Assembly (NCBI GenBank): GCA_021800535.1 | Contig: JAJYYV010000020.1 | Location: forward strand, 1 to 33,388 | DNA length: 33,388 bases | Reading direction: 5' to 3' | Origin: a bacterium | Lineage (GTDB): Bacteria; Ratteibacteria; UBA8468; B48-G9; DTJG01 | Shown here: piece by piece, positions 15,540-24,281 of the stretch | How the letters are laid out: every line of letters begins with the position of its first letter | Numbering within the stretch: the stretch's first letter is position 1 | Position numbers and translations under genes: made by a program | The notes under the pieces: generated by a model | The model's input: only the letters and a program-made list of their open reading frames with translations | Database searches by the model: none | Told to the model about the DNA's origin: nothing

Positions 15540-17585
15540 ATGAAATATATAAAAATAAGCGGAGGTATATTTTTGTTATTTGCTACTTTTATATTTTCTG
15601 CCAAGGCACAAAATACAAGTCTTGTAACAAAAAATCAGAAAATAATTGCTTCAATTATTTCTGAAGTAAAACCTGCCCTTGTAAAAATACATGTTGTTCT
15701 GGCTCAATATCAAAATGGAAGAGAGATAAAAATAGAAGCTGTTGGAAGTGGAGTTATTATTAACCCACAAGGATATGTGGTGACAAATTATCATGTGGTT
15801 GGTAAAGCGATATGGATTATGTGTACCCTTTATAATAATAAACAGATTCCAGCTAAATTGATTGGTGCAGACCCTTTAGCTGATATTGCTGTTGTAAAAC
15901 TACAGAACCCAAACCATGAAAAATTTTCTTATGCACAATGGGGTAATTCTTCTAAATTAAAGGTGGGGGATACTGTATTTGCTCTAGGTGCCCCTTATGC
16001 TTTTTCTCAGTCAGTAACAATGGGTATTGTAAGTAATACAGGCGCTGTAATACCATCTTTTTTCTGGCCTTTCAATGAATTTACTCTTAATGGAGAAAAT
16101 GTTGGTTCAATTGTAAAATGGATAACACATGACGCTCCTATTTATCCTGGTAATTCAGGAGGTCCACTTGTAAATCTCAAAGGTCATATTGTGGGAATAA
16201 ATGAAGTTAGTTTTGGTCTTTCCGGTGCCATTCCTTCTAATCTTGCAAGGTATGTGGCAGGTCAGCTTATTAAATATGGACAAATAGTCCGGGCCTGGCT
16301 TGGATTTGAAATTCAACCTCTTTTAAAGATTTCTTCAGAAAACAGAGGTGTTCTTATAAGCACAGTAATAAAAGGTTCTCCTGCCCAAAAAGCAGGATTG
16401 CGTTCTGGAGATATTCTTTTAAGTTTAGATAACAAAAATGTCACTGTAAAATATTTAAATCAGGTTCCGGATTTTAATTTATTTGTTTCTAAACTGCCCA
16501 TTGGCAAAGAAATAAATATGGTTGTTTTAAGAAATGATAAAGAAAAAACATTGAAAATTGTTCCAATTATAAGACCTCCTGCAAAACAAAAAACATATCA
16601 ATTATCAAACTGGGGAATGGATGCTTCTGATATTTCTTTTATTCAATCTAAAACTTTAGGTTTAAAATCAATAAATGGAGTACTTGTGGATTCTGTTATT
16701 ACAGGAGGACCCTGCAATGAAGCAAAACCTGATATAAAAAGCAAGGATGTTATTGTAAAAGTGAATGGAGTAAATATCAAAAATATCAAAGATTTAATTT
16801 CCATGACAAAAGGAATGATTAAAATAACAAAATCCAGTAAAACAAGTATTCCTGTTCTTGTTAATTTTAAGAGGAAAGGAGCTTCATATATTACAGTAGT
16901 TAATATAGGACATCAACCTTCTGTAGGTATGGGCCAACAAGCAAGACAGGCATGGCTTGGAGTTAAAATTCAGGTTTTGACAAAACAAATTCGTAAACTT
17001 CTTGGACTTCCAAATGTTCATGGTGTTAGAATTACAAAAATTTATCCTGATAGTCCGGCCAGGACAGCAGGATTAAAAGTAGGTTATTTTATTACTGCTA
17101 TTAATGGGCAACCTCTTTCTTTAAGAAGAGAAAGTGATAAAAATATTTTTTATGAAATGATAAAAGGATTTAATATTGGACAGGATGTGAATTTTTCAAT
17201 AATGAAAGGGAAAAAGACATTTATAAAAAAGGTTAAACTTATATCTTCTCCGCAACCCCCGGAAGAAGCCTCCAAATATAAAGATAAAGAATTAGAATTT
17301 AGTGTAAGAAATTTTACCCGTCTTGAATCTCTTGAGAAAAAAATTAATAAAGGTGTTATTGTGACAGAAGTTAAAGAAGGCGGATGGGCATCTTTGTCAC
17401 ACCTTGCTGTAGGTGATATTATTATTTCTGTAAATGGAATAAATATCGTAAACTGTAAAGATTTTGGAAAATTAATGAATAAAATAGAAAAAGCAAAAAG
17501 CAAAACAATTATCTTAAAGGTGGAAAGAGATATCTACACACATTTTATTCAGATAATTCCACCATGGGAGACAAGGAAAACATAA
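15540..17585 (+). CDS. HtrA/DegP-like serine protease with four PDZ domains
   Basis: 681 residues, longer than DegP. Signal peptide 1-23 (cleavage likely after AKA). Trypsin-like domain ~35-245 with H85 (TNYHVV), D115 (DPLADIAVV) and S206 (GNSGGPL), all intact. After it come about four PDZ-like repeats: ~250-345 (RAWLGFEIQ...SPAQKAGLRSGDILLSL), ~358-455 (GGPCNEAKPDIKSKDVIVKVNG), ~470-570 (QAWLGVKIQ...SPARTAGLKVGYFITAING) and ~585-675 (GGWASLSHLAVGDIIISVNG). DegP has two. It would act in the periplasm on misfolded or specific envelope proteins; extra PDZ domains could gate or dock substrates. A GGGGG ribosome site precedes the ATG. The next gene is a related pseudo-protease, 24 bases on. Confidence 0.92.
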   Translation: MKYIKISGGIFLLFATFIFSAKAQNTSLVTKNQKIIASIISEVKPALVKIHVVLAQYQNGREIKIEAVGSGVIINPQGYVVTNYHVVGKAIWIMCTLYNNKQIPAKLIGADPLADIAVVKLQNPNHEKFSYAQWGNSSKLKVGDTVFALGAPYAFSQSVTMGIVSNTGAVIPSFFWPFNEFTLNGENVGSIVKWITHDAPIYPGNSGGPLVNLKGHIVGINEVSFGLSGAIPSNLARYVAGQLIKYGQIVRAWLGFEIQPLLKISSENRGVLISTVIKGSPAQKAGLRSGDILLSLDNKNVTVKYLNQVPDFNLFVSKLPIGKEINMVVLRNDKEKTLKIVPIIRPPAKQKTYQLSNWGMDASDISFIQSKTLGLKSINGVLVDSVITGGPCNEAKPDIKSKDVIVKVNGVNIKNIKDLISMTKGMIKITKSSKTSIPVLVNFKRKGASYITVVNIGHQPSVGMGQQARQAWLGVKIQVLTKQIRKLLGLPNVHGVRITKIYPDSPARTAGLKVGYFITAINGQPLSLRRESDKNIFYEMIKGFNIGQDVNFSIMKGKKTFIKKVKLISSPQPPEEASKYKDKELEFSVRNFTRLESLEKKINKGVIVTEVKEGGWASLSHLAVGDIIISVNGINIVNCKDFGKLMNKIEKAKSKTIILKVERDIYTHFIQIIPPWETRKT

Positions 17586-17609
17586 AAAATTTTAACAATT
17601 GGAGGCTAT

Positions 17610-18431
17610 ATGATTAAAAAATTAGTATTGTGTTTTTTATCTTTTGCAGTTGGAGTAACAATAGTAAAAGCTCAAAATAGTAGTGAAATTGGGAAAAAAA
17701 TTTTTAAGACCTACCGTAATAGTGTAGTTACCATAAAATTTGTTCTTCAGGAAAGAGCTGTTATGAAAGGACGGGAAGGCGCAAGTGTAGAATCCAAAAT
17801 GCAGACCAATGGGACCATTATTTCAAAGAATGGTATTATTGTTTGTTCTTTAACCACTTCAAATCCTTCTAAACTTATAAGCCAGTTTATGGGTGCAGGT
17901 TCTAACCTTTCTATTAAAAGCAAAATAACCAGTATAAAAGTAAGGTTTCCCAATGGCCAGGAATCCGAAGCCAATATTCTTCTGACAGACCCGGGAGAAG
18001 ATATTCTTTTTATTAAACCTGTAAAAATACCTTCTTCTATGGTATATGTTAATCTTTCTAATAATGCCAGTCCTGAAATTTTTGATAATATATTTTTCCT
18101 GAGCAGATTAGGAACAATGGCAAATTGGGCGGCATTGATTTCTTCTGGTACCATAAGTGGAATAATTAAAGAGCCAAGGCTGGTTTATATACCTGAAAGT
18201 GAAGAATTTGCTAACGAATCCTTTGGGGATGTTCTTGGAAACCCGGTTTTTGCATCAAATGGGAAAATAATTGGTATAATTCTTTTAAGTAAAGGAATAT
18301 CATCTAATGAAGGAGCAAATATGGGATCTATGTTATTTAACTCAACAGAAGCTTTGGGAACAATCCCTGTAATTGTTCCAGCAGGTGATATTTTGAAAGT
18401 GGAATCTCAGATAAAAACTTCCTCTAAATAA
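17610..18431 (+). CDS. Secreted S1-type pseudo-protease
   Basis: 273 residues with a signal peptide (cleavage likely after VKA, residue 21). It aligns with the HtrA protease domain upstream: GTIISKNGIIVCSLTTS against the HtrA His region, DPGEDILFIKP against the Asp region and GDVLGNPVFASNGKIIGI against the Ser region. By this alignment the catalytic His is Thr82 and the catalytic Ser is Leu209; only the Asp (D131) remains. It should be inactive as a protease, and it has no PDZ domain. Downstream of HtrA after 24 bases with a GGAGG site, it may bind or regulate that protease or hold substrates (inference). Confidence 0.78.
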   Translation: MIKKLVLCFLSFAVGVTIVKAQNSSEIGKKIFKTYRNSVVTIKFVLQERAVMKGREGASVESKMQTNGTIISKNGIIVCSLTTSNPSKLISQFMGAGSNLSIKSKITSIKVRFPNGQESEANILLTDPGEDILFIKPVKIPSSMVYVNLSNNASPEIFDNIFFLSRLGTMANWAALISSGTISGIIKEPRLVYIPESEEFANESFGDVLGNPVFASNGKIIGIILLSKGISSNEGANMGSMLFNSTEALGTIPVIVPAGDILKVESQIKTSSK

Positions 18432-18440
18432 TAGAATAAA

Positions 18441-18701
18441 TTAAGATATAATTCTTTTTTCCCAGTCAAGAAGATATTTTTTAAATTCTGCTCCAAGTTT
18501 ATAGTTGCCGGTTTTTCCATTATTTTTAATTATTCTATGACACGGAATAGCTATGAGGTATTTATTCTGGGAAAGAATTTTTCCAACAAGCCTTTCTTTT
18601 CTTCTTATATTAAGTTTTTCTGCTAAATTTTTGTATGATAAGGTAGAACCAAAAGGTAATTTTTTTACCTCATTAAAAATGATTTTTTGTAAGTTATCCA
18701 T
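18441..18701 (-). CDS. Minimal methylated-DNA-protein cysteine methyltransferase (MGMT)
   Basis: 86 residues comprising only the DNA-binding/active-site domain of Ogt/Ada-type proteins. The acceptor Cys54 lies in IPCHRII, and KLPFGSTLSYKNLAEKL, the arginine region IRRKERLVG and GNYKLGAEFKKYLLDWE follow the family pattern. The N-terminal RNase H-like domain of Ogt is absent. It would remove O6-alkyl groups from guanine or flag such lesions for other repair; ATL proteins have Trp in place of Cys, which is not so here. It is convergent with the pseudo-protease gene, with nine bases between stops. No clear Shine-Dalgarno before the ATG, and a 73-base AT-rich gap to the divergent nagB. Confidence 0.85.
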   Translation of the reverse strand: MDNLQKIIFNEVKKLPFGSTLSYKNLAEKLNIRRKERLVGKILSQNKYLIAIPCHRIIKNNGKTGNYKLGAEFKKYLLDWEKRIIS

Positions 18702-18774
18702 TATAATATAAAATAATATAATATCATAATTATTAAATTTATTAACAGTATTTTTTTAATATAGGGGGGATAAA

Positions 18775-19560
18775 ATGCGTGTAATAATAAAGGATAATTA
18801 TGAAGAAATGAGTAAGGCAGCAGCCCAGCTTGTTAAGAACAGGATTTTAAATAAAAATAATCTGATTTTAGGCTTGGCAACAGGCAGCAGTCCTATAGGA
18901 TTGTATAAAGAGCTTATAAAAATGTGTGAAAAAAAGGAAATAAGTTTTAAAAAAATGAAAACATTTAATCTGGATGAATATTATGAATTAAATCCTGACC
19001 ATCCCCAGAGTTATAGATACTTTATGAATATAAATTTATTTGATTATATAGATATTAATAAAAAAGAAACATATGTTCCTGACGGGCTTGCAAAAGATGT
19101 TGATAAATTTTGCAGTGATTATGAAAAGAAGATTAAAAGTGAAGACGGCATAGACCTACAGGTTATTGGTATTGGTGGAGATGGACATATTGGGTTTAAT
19201 GAACCCGGGACCTCTTTGGCTTCCAGGACGCATCTTGTGATTTTAGATGAGCAAACTATTAAGGATAATGCACGATTTTTTAATTCAATTGACGAAGTTC
19301 CCAAATCAGCAATAACTATGGGTGTTGGTACAGTTCTGGATACAAAGGAAATACTTTTGGTGGCAAATGGAATAAAAAAAGCAAAGATTGTAGCCCAGGC
19401 TTTAGAAGGGCCTATTACAAGTATGGTAACCTGTTCTGCTATCCAGCTACATCCTAAGGTGACTGTATTTTTGGATAAAGAGGCGGCTTCAGAGCTTAAA
19501 AGATTATCCTATTACAATTTTGTTGAAAAACAATTGGCAAATATGAATATTTCTTTATGA
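18775..19560 (+). CDS. nagB: Glucosamine-6-phosphate deaminase
   Basis: 261 residues, about the E. coli NagB length. ATGSSPIGLY is the phosphate-binding loop, D67 in FNLDEYY the general base, and D136, H138 and E143 (IGGDGHIGFNEPG) the ring-opening set. It interconverts GlcN-6-P with Fru-6-P plus ammonia. It has a very strong GGGGGGAT ribosome site and heads the longest gene run in the window. No nagA or transport genes for amino-sugar use lie beside it; instead pta and an alternative glmU follow. It may therefore run in the aminating direction to feed UDP-GlcNAc synthesis (inference). Confidence 0.94.
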   Translation: MRVIIKDNYEEMSKAAAQLVKNRILNKNNLILGLATGSSPIGLYKELIKMCEKKEISFKKMKTFNLDEYYELNPDHPQSYRYFMNINLFDYIDINKKETYVPDGLAKDVDKFCSDYEKKIKSEDGIDLQVIGIGGDGHIGFNEPGTSLASRTHLVILDEQTIKDNARFFNSIDEVPKSAITMGVGTVLDTKEILLVANGIKKAKIVAQALEGPITSMVTCSAIQLHPKVTVFLDKEAASELKRLSYYNFVEKQLANMNISL

Positions 19561-20528
19561 ATCTGATAGAACATTTTATAGAAAAAGCAAAATCTTTAAA
19601 TAGAAGAATAGTGTTTCCTGAAGGAAGTGATGAAAGAATTTTAGAGGCGGCAGCCTATATTGGAAAGGAAAAAATAGGTCAACCTATTTTATTAGGTAAT
19701 AAAGAGAAAATCTATGAGCAGATGCATAATCTGAATTTATCCATAGATAATGTTACTCTCATAGAACCAAAAACTTTTCCGGATTTTAATCAACTGGTTA
19801 CAATGTATGTTGAAAAACGTCAAAATATATCAATATCTGTTGCTGAAAAATTGCTTTCCCGGGAATTAATTTTTGGTGGAATGCTGGTTTCTTCCGGTAA
19901 GGCTGATTGTTTGGTCGCAGGAGCTTGTAATCCTACCGCTACTTTAATTCAATCTGCTGTTCTTACTATTGGATATAGAGATAAAATTTCCACTGCCTCA
20001 AGTTTTTTTATTATGGTTTTACCTGGGAATAGAATATTATTTTATGCTGACTGTGCTGTAAATATTGAACCTGATTTTGAACAATTAGCGGAGATTGGTA
20101 TTACCACAGCGTATAGTTATAAAAAACTTATTGGAGGTCAGCCAAAGGTTGCTTTTCTTTCTTTTTCAACCCAGGGCAGTGCCAATCATCCTTTAATTGA
20201 TAAAGTAATTCAGGCTGTTCAATTAGCCTTAAAAAAAGAACCTGCAATAGATTTGGATGGTGAATTTCAAGCAGATACAGCGCTTGTAAAAAGTGTGGCT
20301 GAAAAAAAGATTAAAAAACCAAGTTCTGTTGCAGGGCAAGCAAATATTCTTATTTTCCCTGATTTGAATTCAGGAAATATTGCTTATAAATTAACCCAGT
20401 ATTTAGCAAATGCAGAAGCCTATGGTCCTATTTTACAGGGTTTTAGATATCCGGTAAGTGACCTTTCCAGGGGAGCAAAGGTTAAAGACATAATAGGAGT
20501 TTCTGCTATTACTTCTTTACAGGTTTAA
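19557..20528 (+). CDS. pta: Phosphate acetyltransferase
   Basis: 323 residues, the short Pta form without the DRTGG/regulatory N-terminus. Typical blocks: RRIVFPEGSDERILEAA at the start, ADCLVAGA, SFSTQGSANHP, LDGEFQADTALV and ANILIFPDLNSGNIAYKL. It exchanges acetyl-CoA with acetyl phosphate. It overlaps nagB by an ATGA. Together with ackA, two genes on, it gives acetate/ATP exchange; being fused into a hexosamine gene run is uncommon and could also supply acetyl-CoA for GlcNAc synthesis. A phosphate butyryltransferase activity is less likely given the sequence. Confidence 0.92.
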   Translation: MNLIEHFIEKAKSLNRRIVFPEGSDERILEAAAYIGKEKIGQPILLGNKEKIYEQMHNLNLSIDNVTLIEPKTFPDFNQLVTMYVEKRQNISISVAEKLLSRELIFGGMLVSSGKADCLVAGACNPTATLIQSAVLTIGYRDKISTASSFFIMVLPGNRILFYADCAVNIEPDFEQLAEIGITTAYSYKKLIGGQPKVAFLSFSTQGSANHPLIDKVIQAVQLALKKEPAIDLDGEFQADTALVKSVAEKKIKKPSSVAGQANILIFPDLNSGNIAYKLTQYLANAEAYGPILQGFRYPVSDLSRGAKVKDIIGVSAITSLQV

Positions 20529-20561
20529 TATATATAGTACTAAAGGGGGAAAGGATAAAAA

Positions 20562-21815
20562 ATGAAAGCATTAATCTATGAAGATGAAAAATGGGTAAAT
20601 TTAACGCCGCTAACATATTTAAGGCCGGTTTTTGAATTAAAATGCGGAACATCTAATCTTCTTGAAAAAATTTTACACAAAATATCTAATTTGGAAAGCG
20701 GATTATGGGTAAGAGATTATCTTATTTCTTTGACTCAAAAAAAACATAATCAGCCGGTTAATAAAAATGATTTTTTTATAGAAGACCTGCTTTTAATAAA
20801 TGGACGTTGGTTGGCAAAACCCATGGATAAATTAAATTTAGAAAAAGAATCAATATTTATGTCTGAGCAGGAAATTGTTTATGCAATTATCAAAAAAGAA
20901 ACTATAAATAAATTTTGGAAAGGGGATGTATACTCTTTTCTTGAACAAATTAAAAATGTACTTCCTATAATTTCTATACAGGCAGAAATTATTAAATATC
21001 CATGGGATTTAGTACATAAGAATTCTGAAATGTTAAAATATGAATTTGATGATAAAGGCAAAAAAGGCATAGAAGGGGATTTTTCTCCCCATGCAGTAGT
21101 TCATGGGCCCAAGGATAGACTATATATATCTAAGGATGCAGAAGTTCATCCTTTTGTAGTATTAGATACAAATTCCGGTTCTATATTTATTGATAAAAAA
21201 GTAAAAATTTTCCCATATGCACGGATAGAAGGACCTTGTTACATTGGACAGGAAACACAGATAATGCCTGGTGCAAATATTAGAGAGGGTAATAGTTTTG
21301 GTCCCTGTTGCAGAATAGGGGGAGAAGTAGAAGAAAGTATTATTCATGGGTATAGCAATAAATATCATGATGGATTTATTGGACATGCATATATATGTAA
21401 ATGGGTAAACTTAGGCGGACTTACTACCAATAGTGACCTTAAAAATGATTACTCTACTGTGAGTGTTTATGTTAATGAAAGTTTGATTGATACAGGAGAC
21501 TTAAAGGTGGGTTCTTTTATAGGAGACCATACTAAAACCAGTATAGGGGTTTTATTAAATACAGGGACCTCTGCAGGGATAATGTGTAATATTACTGCTG
21601 GAGGAATTCTTCCTAAATTTTTTCCTTCTTTTACCTGGTTTATAAATAATAAATATATGAAAGGTTTTGGGCTTGAACAGATGATTGAGACAGCCAGAAA
21701 AGCAATGAGTAGAAGGAATATAAATCTTTCAGAGGAAGAAGAAAATATTATTAGACATGTATATAAGGAAACGCAATTATTAAGAAATAAATACATTAAA
21801 AAAACTCAAAGATAA
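20562..21815 (+). CDS. Alternative GlmU: sugar-1-phosphate nucleotidyltransferase/acetyltransferase
   Basis: 417 residues. The start (LIYEDEKWVNLTPLTYLRPVFELKCG) fits the 'alternative bacterial GlmU' family, not classical GlmU with its LAAGxGTRM. The C-terminal half is a left-handed beta-helix of hexapeptides (FPYARIEGPCYIG, TQIMPGANIREG, SIIHGYSNKYHDGFIGHAYICKW, VGSFIGDHTKTSIGVLLNTG), the acetyltransferase-type fold. The probable reaction is GlcN-1-P to UDP-GlcNAc. It lies 33 bases after pta with a GGGGGAAAGG site. The N-terminal catalytic part is short and diverged, so UDP transfer by this protein is a family-based guess. Confidence 0.82.
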   Translation: MKALIYEDEKWVNLTPLTYLRPVFELKCGTSNLLEKILHKISNLESGLWVRDYLISLTQKKHNQPVNKNDFFIEDLLLINGRWLAKPMDKLNLEKESIFMSEQEIVYAIIKKETINKFWKGDVYSFLEQIKNVLPIISIQAEIIKYPWDLVHKNSEMLKYEFDDKGKKGIEGDFSPHAVVHGPKDRLYISKDAEVHPFVVLDTNSGSIFIDKKVKIFPYARIEGPCYIGQETQIMPGANIREGNSFGPCCRIGGEVEESIIHGYSNKYHDGFIGHAYICKWVNLGGLTTNSDLKNDYSTVSVYVNESLIDTGDLKVGSFIGDHTKTSIGVLLNTGTSAGIMCNITAGGILPKFFPSFTWFINNKYMKGFGLEQMIETARKAMSRRNINLSEEEENIIRHVYKETQLLRNKYIKKTQR

Positions 21816-21825
21816 GGGAGAGTCA

Positions 21826-22074
21826 ATGGATACAAAAGAGATTGAAGAAAGAGTAAAAAAAGTTGTATCACAGGTTTTAAATGTACCACAGGATAGCATT
21901 AAAATAGAGAGTAGATTTGTTGAGGATTTAGGTGCGGAAAGTGTGCAGAGTTTGGAATTAGTGGCCGCCTTTGAAAGTGAATTTGATATTCAAATGGAAG
22001 AAGATGCAGCTTTAAGTATAAAAACAGTGGAAACAGCAATAGAATTTATTAAAAAATATATAGATGCAAAGTGA
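21826..22074 (+). CDS. Acyl carrier protein
   Basis: 82 residues, acidic, four-helix ACP. The phosphopantetheine attachment site is Ser39 in EDLGAESVQSLELV; the usual text is DLGADSLDTVEL, so Glu replaces Asp and Val replaces Leu. Such a site is functional in many ACPs. It lies between alternative glmU and ackA, away from any fatty acid synthesis genes, and overlaps ackA by 11 bases. It may serve lipid A acyl transfer or a special biosynthetic task rather than bulk fatty acid synthesis; no partner gene in the window proves this. Confidence 0.92.
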   Translation: MDTKEIEERVKKVVSQVLNVPQDSIKIESRFVEDLGAESVQSLELVAAFESEFDIQMEEDAALSIKTVETAIEFIKKYIDAK

Positions 22075-23272
22075 AAAAATCCTTGTAATTAATTGTGGTA
22101 GTTCTTCTATTAAATATAAAGTTTTCTTAATGCCCCAGGAGAAAACTTTGGCAAGTGGATTATTAGAAAAAATAGGAGATAAAAAAAGTCATCTTAAGTA
22201 TCTGGTTGAAGGTAAAATTTTTCAAACAGATATTTCAGTCAAAAATCATATAGAAGGATTAGAGGTTGTTTCTGGATATCTTAAGGATAAAAATCTTGGA
22301 ATAATTAAAGATGTTAAAGAAATTACCGGGGTAGGCCACCGTGTGGTTCATGGAGGAGAAGGTTTTAATAGTAGTGTTATCATAACAGAAAAGGTTCTAA
22401 AAAAAATTGAAGAATATAAAAATCTTGCCCCTCTTCATAATCCTCATAATTTGGCGGGTATTATAGCTTCCAGTAAACTTTTTCCTACCAGTGTTCAGGT
22501 TGCTGCTTTTGATACGGCTTTTCATACCACTATTCCTCCTGTGGCATATTTATATGGATTACCATATAATTTTTATAAAGATTTTTCTATAAGGCGGTAT
22601 GGTTTTCATGGAACATCTCATAGATATGTCAGCAGACGAGCAGCTGGGCTTATGGGCAGGAATAAGTATCAGATTAATGCAATTACATGTCATCTTGGAA
22701 ATGGTTGTAGTATTACTGCTGTAAAAAGCGGACATTCTGTGGATACCAGTATGGGTTTTACCCCTTTAGAAGGGTTAATAATGGGTACAAGAAGCGGCGA
22801 TATTGACCCTGGAATAATATTTTATTTAGCAGAAAAGATGAATTTAGATTTAAAACAGCTAAATAATCTTCTTAATAAAGAAAGCGGATTACTTGGTTTA
22901 TCAGGCGTTTCCAACGATTTTAGGGATATTTCCCAGGAAGCCGCAATAGGAAATAAAAAAGCACAATTTTCTATTGAAATATTTTGTTATAGAATAAAAA
23001 AATATATTGGTTCTTATCTTGCTGTTTTAGGTAAAACAGATGCTATTGTTTTTACTGCTGGTATAGGAGAAAATGCACCTCTGGTTCGTAAAAAATCCCT
23101 GGAAAATATGGAAAATTTTGGAATAATTTTAGATGATGAAAAAAATAATCTTTCACAACCCAAAGAAAGAGAAATCAGTAGTGATAATTCTTCCATAAAA
23201 GTTTTTATAATTCCTACGGATGAAGAATTAAGAATTGCTTATGATACATACCAATTTGTTTCTAAGAAATAG
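22064..23272 (+). CDS. ackA: Acetate kinase
   Basis: 402 residues, normal AckA length. Family motifs are complete: NCGSSSIKYKVF (phosphate 1), GHRVVHGGE, FDTAFHTTIPP, RRYGFHGTSHRYV, CHLGNGCS, DTSMGFTPLEGLIMGTRSGDIDP (split across the active site) and FTAGIGENAP. It makes ATP from acetyl phosphate, the second half of the Pta-AckA route. Its start lies inside the ACP gene (11-base overlap), so translation is likely coupled. Confidence 0.97.
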   Translation: MQSEKILVINCGSSSIKYKVFLMPQEKTLASGLLEKIGDKKSHLKYLVEGKIFQTDISVKNHIEGLEVVSGYLKDKNLGIIKDVKEITGVGHRVVHGGEGFNSSVIITEKVLKKIEEYKNLAPLHNPHNLAGIIASSKLFPTSVQVAAFDTAFHTTIPPVAYLYGLPYNFYKDFSIRRYGFHGTSHRYVSRRAAGLMGRNKYQINAITCHLGNGCSITAVKSGHSVDTSMGFTPLEGLIMGTRSGDIDPGIIFYLAEKMNLDLKQLNNLLNKESGLLGLSGVSNDFRDISQEAAIGNKKAQFSIEIFCYRIKKYIGSYLAVLGKTDAIVFTAGIGENAPLVRKKSLENMENFGIILDDEKNNLSQPKEREISSDNSSIKVFIIPTDEELRIAYDTYQFVSKK

Positions 23273-23320
23273 AATGTTCTAAAGCGAAAAAATTTTAAAT
23301 GATGTCTGTTATAAAAACAA

Positions 23321-23542
23321 ATGAAAATTTCTGTAATTGCAAAACCATTTTCAAAAATTGAAGGTATAACAAAAATAGATGAAACCAATTTTATTGTTCG
23401 GGTAAAAGAAAAACCAGAAGATGGGAAAGCCAATAAAGCAATTGTTAAAGCTCTTTCCAAATATTTTAAAATTCCTGCATCAGAAATAAAAATAATTTCA
23501 GGCCATTTTTCAAAAATAAAAATTATTTCAATAAATTTATAA
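23321..23542 (+). CDS. DUF167 (YggU) family protein
   Basis: 73 residues matching the YggU/DUF167 fold: ISVIAKPFSKIEGI, the hallmark VKEKPEDGKANKAIVKALSKYF and EIKIISGHFSKIKII. The molecular role is not established. It is short, cytoplasmic and lies one base before rsmE. No strong ribosome site before the ATG. Confidence 0.85.
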   Translation: MKISVIAKPFSKIEGITKIDETNFIVRVKEKPEDGKANKAIVKALSKYFKIPASEIKIISGHFSKIKIISINL

Positions 23543-23543
23543 T

Positions 23544-24281
23544 ATGAGAAGAGTATATTTATCTGGTTCCAGCATACAGGGAAACAATATATATATAAAG
23601 GGAGAATCTTTTCATTATGTTAAAAATGTATTAAGACTGACGGCAGAAGATATTTTTATTGGTTTTGATGGCAGCGGGTGGGAGTATACCCTTGAAATAA
23701 AAGAAATTCATAATAGTGAAATTGAATCAGAAATAAAAGAAAAAAGAAAAGTTTTTGAAACTGAACCAGACCTTGAAATAATTTTATGTATTGCTTTAAC
23801 AAAAAATAAGGTTTTTGATAAGGTAATAGAAAAGGCAGCAGAGATTGGAGTGAAACAAATTATTCCTATTCAGACAACAAGATGTATTGTTGGAATTGAA
23901 AGAGAAAACATTGAAAACAAATTACAACGCTGGAGAAAAATTTTATCTGAAGGAAGTAAAATTTCAGGTAGTGCAAGGATTTCTGATATAATAAAACCTA
24001 TCTCTTTTAATGAAGCGATAAATATTAAGTCGGATTATTCAATCTTTTTCTGGGAACAGGCAGAAGATTCTTTAAAAAATATTTTAAAAAGTATAAAGAT
24101 AAAATCAGAAACAAAGATAAAAATTTTTATTGGTCCTGAAGGGGGTTTTACACAACAAGAGGCGGAAATTGCAAAACATTCTGGTTCTTTTATTGCAAGT
24201 CTTGGAAAAAGAATTTTAAGGGTGGAAACAGCCGTGATTATCGCTCTTGGTTTAATTTTTTATCAATATGACAACAAATAA
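23544..24281 (+). CDS. rsmE: 16S rRNA m3U1498 methyltransferase
   Basis: 245 residues. The N-terminal PUA-like domain (RRVYLSG...HYVKNVLRL, FDGSGWEY) is followed by a SPOUT domain: ALTKNKVFDKVIEKAAEIGV, IQTTRCIV, IFIGPEGGFTQQEAE and the knot ending SLGKRILRVETAVI. It methylates U1498 of 16S rRNA. Its C-terminal codons overlap the downstream glycosyltransferase gene by 14 bases. Confidence 0.95.
   Translation: MRRVYLSGSSIQGNNIYIKGESFHYVKNVLRLTAEDIFIGFDGSGWEYTLEIKEIHNSEIESEIKEKRKVFETEPDLEIILCIALTKNKVFDKVIEKAAEIGVKQIIPIQTTRCIVGIERENIENKLQRWRKILSEGSKISGSARISDIIKPISFNEAINIKSDYSIFFWEQAEDSLKNILKSIKIKSETKIKIFIGPEGGFTQQEAEIAKHSGSFIASLGKRILRVETAVIIALGLIFYQYDNK

Noticed and set aside
17747-18154. Minus-strand open frame of 135 codons opposite the pseudo-protease
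   Set aside because: Shadow of the plus-strand gene, which has a signal peptide, ribosome site and clear homology to its neighbour.
18702-18774. AT-rich divergent gap as a replication origin or regulatory hub
   Set aside because: Only low-complexity A/T runs; no DnaA-box cluster, dyad or clear promoter pair could be identified.
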